Assembly (NCBI GenBank): GCA_023411375.1
Contig: JAEYOW010000011.1
Coordinates: forward strand, 1-55,462
Length of the DNA stretch: 55,462 nt
Source of the DNA: Bacillota bacterium
GTDB taxonomy: Bacteria; Bacillota; Clostridia; Christensenellales; Aristaeellaceae
Direction: 5' to 3'
Every line of letters begins with the position of its first letter. The stretch's first letter is position 1. The notes beneath the pieces are model-generated. The model saw only the letters and a program-made list of their open reading frames with translations. It ran no database searches and was not told where the DNA came from. Shown here one piece after another: positions 32,571 to 41,852 of the stretch. A program made the position numbers and the translations under genes.

Positions 32571-34172
32571 ATGAAGCCAGAGCCAATGAAGAAAACTGTG
32601 GAAGTCAACAAGCGCAGCCTGCGCCTAGCCCTTGAGGAAAGCCTTAGGCCCATGCAATCCTTTTTTGATCCCACGCACGGCGGCTTGCCCTTTTTTGGAA
32701 ACGTCATGGTGGGAGAGCCTTGGGGCAATACCCACCACGCCAGCTTCAGCATGGCCCATGTACCGGGAAGATGGCTCAACGCTCTGCTCAACGCGCAGGA
32801 TGTGCTCGGACTTGCGGTTGATGAAGCAGCCATCATCAATTTGGCACACTGGGCGCTTCACTCCCTAACGGCTACCCAGATGGGCTTTCCCGCCTGTATG
32901 GACGTAGAGACGAGCGAATGCTTAAACCAAACGGACTTGCATAATTTACGCGAGGTGATGCACGCGCTTACCGCGCTGGTGCGCTACCGCGGAGATGAAC
33001 GCGCGTATGAACTCGCCGTCAAGTTCATCGAGCAGGTGGATAGGTATTTCGACGATGAAAAGGGCTGCCTCCGCGAAGCGGAATGGGCAAGAGACACGGG
33101 CGGCCGACTGCTCAAATGGTCCGGGACCCGTACGAACGCTTCGCCGTTTCCCATCACATTTGGCCGCTACATTGGCCCGCTCGTCAAGTTTTATCAGGCG
33201 ACGGGCGAGGTGAAGGCGCTTCGCCAAGCCATGCGGCTCAAGGATGCCTGTTTTCGCCATGTGATCAACGCGCACGGCGATTATCAAGCTGAGGTGTTCG
33301 GCGGCCACACACATTCCACCACCTCCACGCTCAGCTCACTGGCCCTGCTTGGGGACGCGGTAGGGGATATCGCCATCCTCAGGCGTGTCAAGCGCTTTCT
33401 GGAAAACGGTATGCGGCAGATTGCCCTGGACTTCGGCTGGTGTATTGAAAACCACGACCGCCGGGATGACGTGGGGGAGATCAATAACACCGCCGATATG
33501 CTGGAAACCTGCCTGATTCTTGGCAAGTGGGGATTTCCCGGATATTACGCGCGCGCCGAGCGCATCCTACGCGCTCATCTGCTGCCCGCACAGCTGCTGG
33601 ATACCTCCTTTATTCCGGAATCGGACGATGCGTCACATCCCGAAGCATACCGCCTAGCCAGCCGGGGAAAGGGAGCTTTCGGTTTCCCGTGCCCATACGG
33701 CCATGAGGACCACGCCGGAGCGCCGCTTTCCTTCAATTGGGATATTGTCGGCGGCGGCGCGGAGGGGTTGTGCGAGGCTATTCGCGCCCAATGGAGCGCA
33801 AACGGAAACCTTTTCAGCATCAATCTTCTGTTTGACATCGAAACGGACGCATTTTCTTTCCGCAGCCCCTACGGCCACGGGGATATGGCGGAGCTGATTG
33901 TCCGGCGTCCCGGCACGGCGTTCAGGGTGCGGATTCCCGGCAACTGCGAAAGTGTTGAGGTGAAAAACGCCGAAAGCTTCACCGGTGGGGAGTGGCTTTA
34001 TCTGTCCGGCATCGCGCCAGGCACAGGTGCATCCATCCGCTTTCGGTTTTCAACAGAGGTTGCCCGGTACCAATTCCGCGACAAAACCTACAGCCTACGC
34101 TGGCGCGGCGAGGAGATAACCGGCGCGGACAGTGCTGGCAAACGGCTCTGCTTTTTTCCGGTGATAGAATAA
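32571..34172 (+). CDS. Probable (alpha/alpha)6-type carbohydrate-active enzyme, family not recognised
   Basis: A 533-residue cytoplasmic protein. The first 380 residues show repeated amphipathic helices with conserved-looking loops (GEPWGNTHHASFSMAHVPGR, HSTTSTLSSLALLG, HDRRDDVGEINNTADMLE), the pattern of an (alpha/alpha)6 toroid as in GH88, GH105, GH127 and related enzymes. Residues about 400-533 look all-beta (FRVRIPGNCESVEVKNAES). Acidic residues in the loops could be catalytic, but no family motif was matched. The place at the end of an arabinoside operon, 17 bases after the isomerase, suggests activity on an arabinose-containing glycan. Confidence 0.6.
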   Translation: MKPEPMKKTVEVNKRSLRLALEESLRPMQSFFDPTHGGLPFFGNVMVGEPWGNTHHASFSMAHVPGRWLNALLNAQDVLGLAVDEAAIINLAHWALHSLTATQMGFPACMDVETSECLNQTDLHNLREVMHALTALVRYRGDERAYELAVKFIEQVDRYFDDEKGCLREAEWARDTGGRLLKWSGTRTNASPFPITFGRYIGPLVKFYQATGEVKALRQAMRLKDACFRHVINAHGDYQAEVFGGHTHSTTSTLSSLALLGDAVGDIAILRRVKRFLENGMRQIALDFGWCIENHDRRDDVGEINNTADMLETCLILGKWGFPGYYARAERILRAHLLPAQLLDTSFIPESDDASHPEAYRLASRGKGAFGFPCPYGHEDHAGAPLSFNWDIVGGGAEGLCEAIRAQWSANGNLFSINLLFDIETDAFSFRSPYGHGDMAELIVRRPGTAFRVRIPGNCESVEVKNAESFTGGEWLYLSGIAPGTGASIRFRFSTEVARYQFRDKTYSLRWRGEEITGADSAGKRLCFFPVIE

Positions 34173-34231
34173 AAACTGGTATGACTGTTAAAGGCAGCGG
34201 TGCATGAACAAGTTTCATGCATGTTTACGCA

Positions 34232-34267
34232 AAAAGATGATAGGCACTTTCGTGTCTATCATCTTTT
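34232..34267. terminator. Bidirectional terminator ending the arabinoside operon
   Basis: AAAAGATGATAGGCAC (34232-34247) pairs with GTGTCTATCATCTTTT (34252-34267) around a TTTC loop, with one G-T pair. T-runs exist on both sides. Confidence 0.8.
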
Positions 34268-34373
34268 GCCATTCCGGCCTGCTGCCGCACGGCTTTGCGC
34301 CAGCCGCATCCTTTTTGTCCGTTTTCAGCAAAAAAGCCTCGGCCTTTGCCGGCCCGCGTCGCGGGCGCCGCCA

Positions 34374-34955
34374 TCAAGCGCCGGCCGTGCTCTGCGGCTG
34401 GTTAACGTTAACGTCGCTACCGCCGGCCATTTTGCTGCCGATGTCCAGCACCTGCGTCTGAAGCTCCTCAAAGGTGATTTCCTTCTTTTCGACCTTTTCC
34501 TCAAGCATCTTGATCTTGTCCATCAAGGTCGCGTCGTCGGTCACATGCACGGTCGTAATGGTCTTGTTGATAGCCTGCACGCGCGCGTCCACCATCTCGA
34601 TCAGCCGCTCGGTTAATCCGCCCTGATACTGGGCATCATACTTCACGCCGACGAGCGCGATATTGCCGGCCACAACAGCCTCCGCGTCATCGATCTCAGA
34701 CAGCTTTTCCGCCTCATCCTCCACCATCTCGCTCACACGCGCCGCATCCTCAATCGTGTTCACTCCCGCCTCCATACCAGCCGTTGGCCCGGCTGACGTG
34801 GTGGGCGAGACACTCGGCGACGCCATGGGCGAAGCGGACGGTGAAACGCTGACGGAAGGGATCGGACTGGGCATGGTGTCGGCGCTGCTCGTGCAAGCGG
34901 TGAACAACCCCAGACACAGTATTGAGATCACCAAGAGAATCCAAGTTTTTTTCAA
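34374..34955 (-). CDS. YhcN/YlaJ-type sporulation lipoprotein
   Basis: A 193-residue lipoprotein. TTG at 34955 is taken as the start because AGGAGG lies 9 bases upstream. The lipobox is LFTAC with C21. A Ser/Pro-rich linker (residues about 25-65) follows. The C-terminal domain has the YhcN/YlaJ pattern: AVVAGNIALVGVKYD, then MVDARVQAINKTITTVHVTD. In B. subtilis members sit in the forespore membrane and affect germination or outgrowth. This agrees with the SPOCS-LysM protein at 6656 in implying a spore-forming ancestry. It is probably transcribed separately from lpdA, which ends 110 bases upstream. Confidence 0.8.
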   Translation of the reverse strand: MKKTWILLVISILCLGLFTACTSSADTMPSPIPSVSVSPSASPMASPSVSPTTSAGPTAGMEAGVNTIEDAARVSEMVEDEAEKLSEIDDAEAVVAGNIALVGVKYDAQYQGGLTERLIEMVDARVQAINKTITTVHVTDDATLMDKIKMLEEKVEKKEITFEELQTQVLDIGSKMAGGSDVNVNQPQSTAGA

Positions 34956-35064
34956 TGCTGTTCGCCTCCTCGCGGCTATTGTGTGCAGAAGCGGGATGGG
35001 GTATTTGCGACAATCCTTCCCAAAGACGGCACACGGAACCACAAAAACAGGGGCGAACTGGGGT

Positions 35065-36396
35065 TTATTCCATTGCCTTCTCCACCGCGCCGGTCACCGC
35101 TTCATAAAAGGTTGGGTGCGCCCGCATGGCGCGAAGCAGCTGCGCGCCCGTCAGGCCGCACTCAATAGCCAGCGTAAGCTCGCCCATAAGATCGGTGGCC
35201 CGGCCACAAAACAGCTGCGCCCCGAGCAATACGCCGCTATGCCTGTCAAAAACCAGTTTGATAAAGCCGCGGCCAAGGTTTTCAATCAAATTGCGCGCGT
35301 TTTGCGTGGTAAGCGCCTTGCCCACGGCCACCTCCACGCCGCGCGCCTTCGCCTCCTCCTGCGTGAGGCCGACGGAAGCGATCTCCGGCGTGGTGTAGAC
35401 GCAGCTTGGCACAAGCGCGGTATCGACAGGCGCTTCCCTTCCCAGCATATGCGCGACGGCGGCGAGTCCCTGAGCGTGCGCGGCGTGCGCAAGCTGGCAT
35501 TGCCCGTTCACGTCCCCGATGGCGTACACGCCGGGCAGGCTGGTCTGATAATCAGCATCCGCTACAACCGCGCCGCGCTCCACCGCGGGGCTTACGCCCG
35601 GGCCAAAGAGCCCGTCCGTTGCCGGTCTGCGGCCCGTGGCGAGCAGTACGCGCTCGCACACGACGTTTTGCGCGCCGCCCCTGTCAAACGATATGATGAA
35701 GCCGTCCGCTGTTTTTTCAACGCAGGTCAGCTTCGCGCCCGTCATCAGGTCAACACCCAGGCTGCGCAGCAGCGCCTCGGCGCCGCGCGAAAGCTCCCTG
35801 TCCAGCATCGGCAGGCAGTTCTTCTCCGCCTCGATGATGGTAACGTGCACGCCCAAGCGCGCGAATATGCACGCCATTTCCACGCCGATCACGCCGCCGC
35901 CCACAATGGCGAGCGAGTCAAACGCCTCCGCGCCGGGTACGCCCAGCAAATCGTCGCTGGTCCACACGGCGGGATCGCCGCAACCGGGCACGGGCAGCCG
36001 CGCGGGTGTTCCCCCGGTAGCAAGCAGCACGCGCGCGCCTTCCAGGTTCAGCTCTCCGCCGTCCTTCTCCGTCACGCGCACCGAAAAAGGCGCGGCTTCG
36101 CTCTCAAGCGTGCCCGTGCCTTCGTACACGTCGATTTTGCCCGCTTTCATCAGCTGGGCAATGCCCGCTGTCAGGGTATCGACAATTTCGTTTTTCCGCG
36201 CAAGCATCGCTTGCCTATCCGCGCCGGGACGCGCGTCGTGCAAATAGGCCTTTGTGGGCACGCAGCCCCGCTGCAAGCAGGTTCCGCCCAGCCTGTCGCG
36301 TTCCACAAGGGCGGTTTTCAAGCCGTGCTTCGCCGCGTCAAGCGCCGCGGCGTAGCCGCCCGGCCCGCCTCCGATCACAATTAAATCATAGGTCAT
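35065..36396 (-). CDS. lpdA: Dihydrolipoamide dehydrogenase (glycine cleavage L protein)
   Basis: A 443-residue FAD/NAD disulfide oxidoreductase that reoxidises the dihydrolipoyl arm of GcvH. It shows the FAD motif IVIGGGPGGYAAA, the redox disulfide in GGTCLQRGCVPTK, the NAD motif AIVGGGVIGVEMA, the second FAD motif GVYAIGDVNG, and the catalytic His-Glu pair in RAHPTFYE. The ATG at 36408 directly abuts the ribosome binding site, so the one at 36396 is preferred. It is the last gene of the gcv operon, 18 bases after lplA. Confidence 0.93.
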   Translation of the reverse strand: MTYDLIVIGGGPGGYAAALDAAKHGLKTALVERDRLGGTCLQRGCVPTKAYLHDARPGADRQAMLARKNEIVDTLTAGIAQLMKAGKIDVYEGTGTLESEAAPFSVRVTEKDGGELNLEGARVLLATGGTPARLPVPGCGDPAVWTSDDLLGVPGAEAFDSLAIVGGGVIGVEMACIFARLGVHVTIIEAEKNCLPMLDRELSRGAEALLRSLGVDLMTGAKLTCVEKTADGFIISFDRGGAQNVVCERVLLATGRRPATDGLFGPGVSPAVERGAVVADADYQTSLPGVYAIGDVNGQCQLAHAAHAQGLAAVAHMLGREAPVDTALVPSCVYTTPEIASVGLTQEEAKARGVEVAVGKALTTQNARNLIENLGRGFIKLVFDRHSGVLLGAQLFCGRATDLMGELTLAIECGLTGAQLLRAMRAHPTFYEAVTGAVEKAME

Positions 36397-36414
36397 GGTT
36401 ATCGTCATCCTTTT

Positions 36415-37452
36415 TTACATAACGTGTGTTTCCCCGCCCCGGTCCATGGCGCGGATGCGCCCGCAGATCAGCGTGCACACATCTCCCGCGACTTGTAATA
36501 GCCGCTGGTCCCGTAGCAGCTCCAGCTTTTGCTCAAACCGCCCGGCAATGGCGCTGATCAAAAACGGACAGCCTACGAGGGCCTGCTCAATACGGGTAAA
36601 AAGCGCCGCCTCCATCGCGTCGGTAAAAATTTTGGCCGAGCGGATAACGCCGCCCTCCGTCAGCAGCTTTACCGTCACGCCGCCCCACGGAAAGCGCTCC
36701 GCCACGGAAAACCCATACGGCAGCGATTCGGGATAAATCCAATCGGTGCTTTCAAACTGCCCGGTCAGCTTTTCCAGCGTGGGCCTGTCCATCATACGTT
36801 CGTCCAGCATTGCGGGCTGGGCGCGGTACACGCGCGCGAACGCGCAATACAACGACTGTTGTAACGCGTCAATGCCTATTTCGGAGGATAGCTCGCGCAG
36901 GTTCACAACGCGCGATGGCACGCTGCGCACACCGCGCTGCTCCAGCTTTTGCTTATCCACGGTCAGGTAGCGCGCCAGCACGTCCATATTGCACTCCACC
37001 AGCAGCGTTCCATGGTGGTACGCCGCGGAGCCCGCCTTATAAAAAGCGTTGCCGCTGAATTTGCGGCCGCCGGCATGCAGATCGTTGCGGCCGCTAGCCT
37101 CCACCTGGACGCCAAACGCGCCCACCGCCATGCCCACCACGCTCAGCTGGCGCGGGATATCAAATTCCGTCTTGGGCAAAATAAAGGTAAAGTTCAGGTT
37201 GCCCAAATCATGATAGACCGCGCCGCCACCGCTCAGCCGCCGCGCGATCTGCCCGCCCGATTCCAGAAATTCCTCCACCCGGCACTCGTACCAAGGGTTT
37301 TGGTTGCGCCCGACGACGATGGTATGCTGATTCTGCCAGAGGTACAAAATAGCCGTATCCTCAGGCAAGGTATCCATCAGGTGCTTTTCGATGGCGAGAT
37401 TGCGGTAAGGGTCGGTGCCCCTGGCAATCAGGCAGGCAGTGCGTCGAATCAT
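36415..37452 (-). CDS. lplA: Lipoate-protein ligase A
   Basis: A 345-residue ligase that activates lipoate with ATP and attaches it to carrier proteins such as GcvH. The lipoyl-AMP site RRLSGGGAVYHD is near residues 71-82, followed by LGNLNFTF and HGTLLVECNMD. The C-terminal accessory domain (from about 260) is present, so it is a complete LplA rather than the short catalytic half. It starts 4 bases after gcvPB and is cotranscribed. Its presence in the operon suggests lipoate is scavenged to activate GcvH. Confidence 0.93.
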   Translation of the reverse strand: MIRRTACLIARGTDPYRNLAIEKHLMDTLPEDTAILYLWQNQHTIVVGRNQNPWYECRVEEFLESGGQIARRLSGGGAVYHDLGNLNFTFILPKTEFDIPRQLSVVGMAVGAFGVQVEASGRNDLHAGGRKFSGNAFYKAGSAAYHHGTLLVECNMDVLARYLTVDKQKLEQRGVRSVPSRVVNLRELSSEIGIDALQQSLYCAFARVYRAQPAMLDERMMDRPTLEKLTGQFESTDWIYPESLPYGFSVAERFPWGGVTVKLLTEGGVIRSAKIFTDAMEAALFTRIEQALVGCPFLISAIAGRFEQKLELLRDQRLLQVAGDVCTLICGRIRAMDRGGETHVM

Positions 37453-37456
37453 TCGT

Positions 37457-38881
37457 CTACGCCCTTTCGGGGTGATATCTCAAAATTGGATTGCGCGCGG
37501 CGGCCACCTCGTCCGGGCGGCCGATCGCGGCGTTGTGGGGGGTATGGCGCATACTCTCCGGGTCGCGCTCCGCGTCGCTGAGGATTTCCAGCATCACGTC
37601 GGCGGCGTGGTCGAGGGTCGCCATGCTCTCCGTCTCGGTCGGTTCAAACATCAGCGCCTCATGTACGATCAGCGGGAAATACATCGTCGGCGGATGGATG
37701 CCATGGTCGATGAGGGCCTTGGCGACGTCCAGCGCGCTGACGCCCTTCTGCTCCTTTAGCGACTCCAGGCTCAGGACGAATTCGTGCATGCACGGCACGT
37801 CCCTGGCCGGCACATAGCCCGCCGCCTTAAGACGCTTGAGCAGGTAGTTGGCATTGAGCACGGCATGCTCGCTGACGCCGCGCAGATCGTCCCGGCCCAG
37901 CGTTTTCAGGTAGCATAACGCCTTTAGCATAACGGAAAAGTTGCCATAGAACGCTTTTACCTGAAGCTTGCCCTGCCCGCCCGCGCTGGCGGTTGTGGGC
38001 AAAAACGGTTTGAGCGCGGCCTTTACGCCCACCGGGCCGCTGCCCGGACCGCCGCCGCCGTGCGGCGTAGAAAAGGTCTTGTGAAGGTTCAGGTGCGTCA
38101 CGTCAAAGCCCATGTCCCCGGGCCGCGCAAGGCCAAGAATGGCGTTTAAGTTCGCGCCGTCGTAATACAAAAGCCCGCCCGCACCGTGCACCAGCCGGCT
38201 GATTTCGAGGATATCCTTTTCAAAAAGGCCGACGGTGTTGGGGTTAGTGAGCATAATGCCCGCTATCTCATCGGAAAGCAGGGATTTCAAATGCTCCAAA
38301 TCCACGCAGCCGTCCGGCCTGCTTTGAACGTTGACCACCTCATAGCCGGCCATGGCCGCACTGGCCGGGTTGGTTCCGTGCGCGCTGTCCGGCACGAGGA
38401 TTTTTGTGCGCTTCATGTCTCCGCGCGCCTCGTGGTAGGCCTTGATGCACAGCATGCCCGTAAACTCGCCGTGCGCGCCCGCCGCGGGCTGAAGGGTGAA
38501 CGCGTCCATCCCCGTAACTTCGCAAAGGTCGCGCTCCAGCTCGCCAACGGCCTCCCGGCATCCCAACGTAGCGCTTTCAGGCGCGAGCGGATGAACGTCG
38601 GTAAAGCCCGGCAGGGCCGCAACGGCCTCGTTCAGCGCCGGATTGTACTTCATGGTGCAGCTGCCCAGCGGATAAAAACCGTCGTTGACACCATGCGTAC
38701 GCCCGGCAAGCTGCGTGTAGTGGCGGCAAACGTCCACCTCGCAAAGCTCGGGCAGCGCGAGAGGCGTACGGCGGGCAAACGCTTCGGGCACGTCCGCCCT
38801 GGGCACATCCAATTCGGGCAGCACGCAGCTTCTGCGACCCGGAACGCTTTTTTCAAAGCTAAGCAAAACAATCCCGCTCAT
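37457..38881 (-). CDS. gcvPB: Glycine decarboxylase P protein subunit 2
   Basis: A 474-residue subunit of the split PLP-dependent P protein, which decarboxylates glycine and passes the methylamine group to lipoyl-GcvH. The PLP lysine is K268 in LNLHKTFSTPHGGGGPG, and the conserved YPLGSCTMKYNP is at 70-81. The start at 38881 overlaps the gcvPA stop by four bases and has AAAGGGGG upstream; the longer open frame to 39028 lies inside gcvPA and is rejected. Confidence 0.96.
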   Translation of the reverse strand: MSGIVLLSFEKSVPGRRSCVLPELDVPRADVPEAFARRTPLALPELCEVDVCRHYTQLAGRTHGVNDGFYPLGSCTMKYNPALNEAVAALPGFTDVHPLAPESATLGCREAVGELERDLCEVTGMDAFTLQPAAGAHGEFTGMLCIKAYHEARGDMKRTKILVPDSAHGTNPASAAMAGYEVVNVQSRPDGCVDLEHLKSLLSDEIAGIMLTNPNTVGLFEKDILEISRLVHGAGGLLYYDGANLNAILGLARPGDMGFDVTHLNLHKTFSTPHGGGGPGSGPVGVKAALKPFLPTTASAGGQGKLQVKAFYGNFSVMLKALCYLKTLGRDDLRGVSEHAVLNANYLLKRLKAAGYVPARDVPCMHEFVLSLESLKEQKGVSALDVAKALIDHGIHPPTMYFPLIVHEALMFEPTETESMATLDHAADVMLEILSDAERDPESMRHTPHNAAIGRPDEVAAARNPILRYHPERA

Positions 38882-40230
38882 TCCGCGCGCACCCCCTTTC
38901 CGTCCGCGTCCGCCGCGCAGGCTGAACGCACAATGTCCGCCGCGCGGTCCAGCCGCGCCTTGCCGGCCTTTTCGGTCACGCACCAGAGCATTTCGTTTTC
39001 GGAAAGCGGAAGCCCGCTTAACATGCATTCATTCGCCAAGGCCCGCTCAATTTCCTGCGCGGAGCGCGGCAGCACGGTCACAAATTCATGAAAGAAGGGA
39101 CCCGGATACCGGAGCGAAACGCCTGGAACGGCACAAAGCCTCTCCGCGAAATAATGCGCTTTTCCCGTACAGCTCTGCGCAACCTCACGCAGGCCGCCGG
39201 GACCCATGTACGTCAGGTAGACGGAGGCCGTAAGCGCGCAATGCGCCTGATTGCTGCAGATGTTGCTGGAGGCCTTCTCGCGCCGGATATGCTGTTCGCG
39301 CGCTTGCAAGGTGAGCACAAAGGCACGCCGGCCTTCCGCGTCCGTCGTCTGGCCCACGATACGGCCCGGCAGCTTGCGCTGCATGGCGGCGGTCGCCGTC
39401 ATGTATCCCAAGCCCGGTCCGCCGAAGGCCATGGGCAGACCGAAGGGCTGCGCGTCGCCGCAGACAACGTCCGCGCCAACCTCCGCTCCGCTTTTCAGCA
39501 GTGCGAGCGCCATCGGGTTCGCGCCAAGGATGCATTTGACCTTCTTTTCCTTGCACAGCGCAAACAGCGCTTCGACATCCTCCAGCTGGCCGTAGAAGTT
39601 TGGCTGCTGTACATACAGCGCGGCCACGTCGTCCAAAAGCATGGCGGCGAGCGCTCCGGCGTCCGTTACGCCGTCCTTTTCCGGCACGATGCGCAGCTCG
39701 TCACCCGTGCCATAGCAATAGGTTTTCATCACGGCGATGGTATCCGGGTGCGCCGCCGCGCTTATCAGCGTCGCCCTGCGCTTGCGGTCGCGGCACATCA
39801 CGGCGGCCTCGGCCGCGGCGGTCGCGCCGTCGTATACCGACGCATTGCCCGCGTCCATACCGGTGAGCTCGCACATCAGCGACTGGTATTCAAAAATGGA
39901 TTGCAGCACGCCCTGCGACATCTCCGCCTGGTATGGGGTGTAGGCGGTGACGAATTCCTCCTTGGCGGCGATGCGGCTGACAATGGGCGGGATAAAATGA
40001 TCGTAGCAGCCCGCGCCACGCAACGTGAGAGAATAGAGGGTATTCTTCGCGGCCAGCGCCTTCATGGCGTCCAGCGCCTCCATCTGGCTCATGCCGCGCG
40101 GCAGGGCGACGGGTTCCTTCAGCTTGACCGTGGGAGGCACCTGCGCGAACAGGCCGTCCAGGCTGTCAAGCCCCAGCGCCTCCAGCATCCGTTCCCGTTC
40201 GACGCCGGTATGGGGAAGATAGTTGGCCAT
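38878..40230 (-). CDS. gcvPA: Glycine decarboxylase P protein subunit 1
   Basis: A 450-residue subunit that completes the P protein with gcvPB. It begins MANYLPHTGVERERMLEALG and contains FIPPIVSRIAAKEEFVTAYT, ECLTGM-like CELTGMDAGNASVYDGATA, and the loop AFGGPGLGYM, all typical. Length matches the family. It starts 23 bases after gcvH. Confidence 0.96.
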   Translation of the reverse strand: MANYLPHTGVERERMLEALGLDSLDGLFAQVPPTVKLKEPVALPRGMSQMEALDAMKALAAKNTLYSLTLRGAGCYDHFIPPIVSRIAAKEEFVTAYTPYQAEMSQGVLQSIFEYQSLMCELTGMDAGNASVYDGATAAAEAAVMCRDRKRRATLISAAAHPDTIAVMKTYCYGTGDELRIVPEKDGVTDAGALAAMLLDDVAALYVQQPNFYGQLEDVEALFALCKEKKVKCILGANPMALALLKSGAEVGADVVCGDAQPFGLPMAFGGPGLGYMTATAAMQRKLPGRIVGQTTDAEGRRAFVLTLQAREQHIRREKASSNICSNQAHCALTASVYLTYMGPGGLREVAQSCTGKAHYFAERLCAVPGVSLRYPGPFFHEFVTVLPRSAQEIERALANECMLSGLPLSENEMLWCVTEKAGKARLDRAADIVRSACAADADGKGVRAE

Positions 40231-40253
40231 AGAGGGTTCTCCTTTCAGGCTGT

Positions 40254-40628
40254 TTACTTTTCAACCAGCGCGCGGTAAGCATCCGCGTCCATCAGCCCCG
40301 CCGCCTCGGAAACGCCTTCCACCTTGCAAAGCCACGCGTCATAGGGCGTTTCGTTGATCTTCTGGGGCGCGTCGAGCAGCTCCTCGTTGATGGCGGCGAC
40401 CGTGCCGGTAACGGGCGAGTACACATCGCTGACAGCCTTAACACTTTCCACGTCGGCAAACGCTTCGCCCGCCGTCACCTCGTCGCCCTCTCCCGGCAGG
40501 TTGACAAAAACCAGGTCGCCCAGCTCCTTTTGCGCAAAGTCGCTAAGGCCGACCAAAACGGTGGTCTCGTCCACGTACTTCACCCATTCGTGGCTTTCGG
40601 TATATTTCAGCTCATTGCGGATTTCCAT
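40254..40628 (-). CDS. gcvH: Glycine cleavage system H protein
   Basis: A 124-residue lipoyl carrier. The lipoylated lysine is K64 in ESVKAVSDVYSPVTG, within the usual beta-hairpin. The N-terminal Y-T-E-S-H-E-W (residues 9-15) is diagnostic. The protein shuttles the aminomethyl arm between the P, T and L proteins. It starts 28 bases after gcvT with AAGGAGG upstream. Confidence 0.97.
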   Translation of the reverse strand: MEIRNELKYTESHEWVKYVDETTVLVGLSDFAQKELGDLVFVNLPGEGDEVTAGEAFADVESVKAVSDVYSPVTGTVAAINEELLDAPQKINETPYDAWLCKVEGVSEAAGLMDADAYRALVEK

Positions 40629-40656
40629 GTTCAGTTCCTCCTTCTAATTATGTTGG

Positions 40657-41754
40657 TTATGCTTTTTTGCGGCTGTAAAACGGCAGCGGCACAACCTCCG
40701 CTTCCACCATTTTTCCACGAATCTCCACCTGAAGCGTGCCGCCCGCCTCCTGGTAAGGGGTCTCCACCAGCGCCATGGCGACGGCGGCGCCCACGTACGG
40801 GCAATGCGTGCCGCTGGTGGTCGCGCCCACCTGCTTATCGCGGTGATAGACGGGAAAATGCTCGCGGGCAATGCCGCGCCCTACCATCCTAAGGCCGATA
40901 CGCGCGCGCCTGGGTTCGCCCGCCGCAACCAAAGCGTTCCTGCCGATGAAGGACGGCTTGTCAAGCTTAACATAGTTGCCAAGGCCGGTTTCAAAGGGCG
41001 TGACGGTATCGTCCACCTCATGCCCGTAAAGGGGCATGGCCGCCTCCAGGCGCAGCGTGTCGCGGCACCCCAGGCCGCAAAGCTTGAGCCCGAAGGGCTT
41101 CCCGGCTTCCACCAGCAGGTCGAACAGCCTTTCACCATCCCCGGCGGCGGCATATAGCTCGAACCCGTCCTCACCCGTATAGCCCGTGCGGCTTACCAGG
41201 CACCGAACGCCGCCCACATCCACGTCGCGAAGAAAGCTGTAATACTTCTGCGGAATATTTTCCGGCGCAAGAAGCGCGCCCAGCGCCCCCGCCGCCCCGG
41301 GGCCCTGGAGCGCAAGCTGGCAAATGCCGTCGCTCAGGTCGGTGATCTCAACCTCGCCAAAGCGGTTTGCGAGAATATGCGCCACATCCTTGTGGCGGTT
41401 GGCCGCGTTGACAACCATCAGGTATGCCTGCTCGCCCACGCGGTACACCAGCACGTCGTCCACCACGCCGCCTTGTGGGTTTAGCATGGGGCTATAACGG
41501 ACGCGCCCGATGGCGAGTCCTTCATAATTGTTGCACAGCAGGTTTTGAATGTTGGCGAGCGCGTCCGGACCGGTGAAGCTGACCTCTCCCATATGGCTGA
41601 CGTCAAACAGCCCGAGGGCCGTGCGCACGGCCATATGCTCCGCAATGACCCCCTCGTACTGCACGGGCAGCGAGTAGCCCGCAAAGGGAACCATTTTCCC
41701 CCCATGCTCCACATGCTTCCCGTACAGCGGGGTTTTGAGAACGGTTTCTTCCAT
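40657..41754 (-). CDS. gcvT: Aminomethyltransferase (glycine cleavage T protein)
   Basis: A 365-residue folate-dependent enzyme that takes the aminomethyl group from GcvH and makes methylenetetrahydrofolate and ammonia. Motifs: MVPFAGYSLPVQYEGVIAEH, LFDVSHMGEV with the catalytic Asp, and SRTGYTGEDGFELY in the folate-binding part. It is the first gene of the operon, directly after the glycine riboswitch and its terminator. AGGAGG lies upstream of the ATG. Confidence 0.97.
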   Translation of the reverse strand: MEETVLKTPLYGKHVEHGGKMVPFAGYSLPVQYEGVIAEHMAVRTALGLFDVSHMGEVSFTGPDALANIQNLLCNNYEGLAIGRVRYSPMLNPQGGVVDDVLVYRVGEQAYLMVVNAANRHKDVAHILANRFGEVEITDLSDGICQLALQGPGAAGALGALLAPENIPQKYYSFLRDVDVGGVRCLVSRTGYTGEDGFELYAAAGDGERLFDLLVEAGKPFGLKLCGLGCRDTLRLEAAMPLYGHEVDDTVTPFETGLGNYVKLDKPSFIGRNALVAAGEPRRARIGLRMVGRGIAREHFPVYHRDKQVGATTSGTHCPYVGAAVAMALVETPYQEAGGTLQVEIRGKMVEAEVVPLPFYSRKKA

Positions 41755-41802
41755 AACTTCCTCCTTTGCCGGGGTGAAAACCCCTTTGCTTTACATTAGT
41801 GC

Positions 41803-41852
41803 AAAAAACAGGCGCGAAGGCACGCGGCTTTTCACCGCCGCCTTTCGCGCCT
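41803..41852 (-). terminator. Riboswitch expression-platform terminator
   Basis: On the minus strand AGGCGCGAAAGGC (41840-41852) pairs with GCCTTCGCGCCT (41810-41821), with an inner GCGG/CCGC stem, followed by TTTTTT (complement of 41804-41809). It lies between the second glycine aptamer and gcvT, so glycine binding should control read-through. Confidence 0.85.

Noticed and set aside
34374..36384. Long plus-strand open frame covering the lpdA region
   Set aside because: It is the antisense shadow of lpdA and the YhcN-like gene, a product of high GC third positions; no ribosome binding site or domain supports it.
38882..39028. Longer gcvPB frame starting at 39028
   Set aside because: It lies wholly within gcvPA, has no site of its own, and the start at 38881 has both a ribosome binding site and an ATGA overlap.
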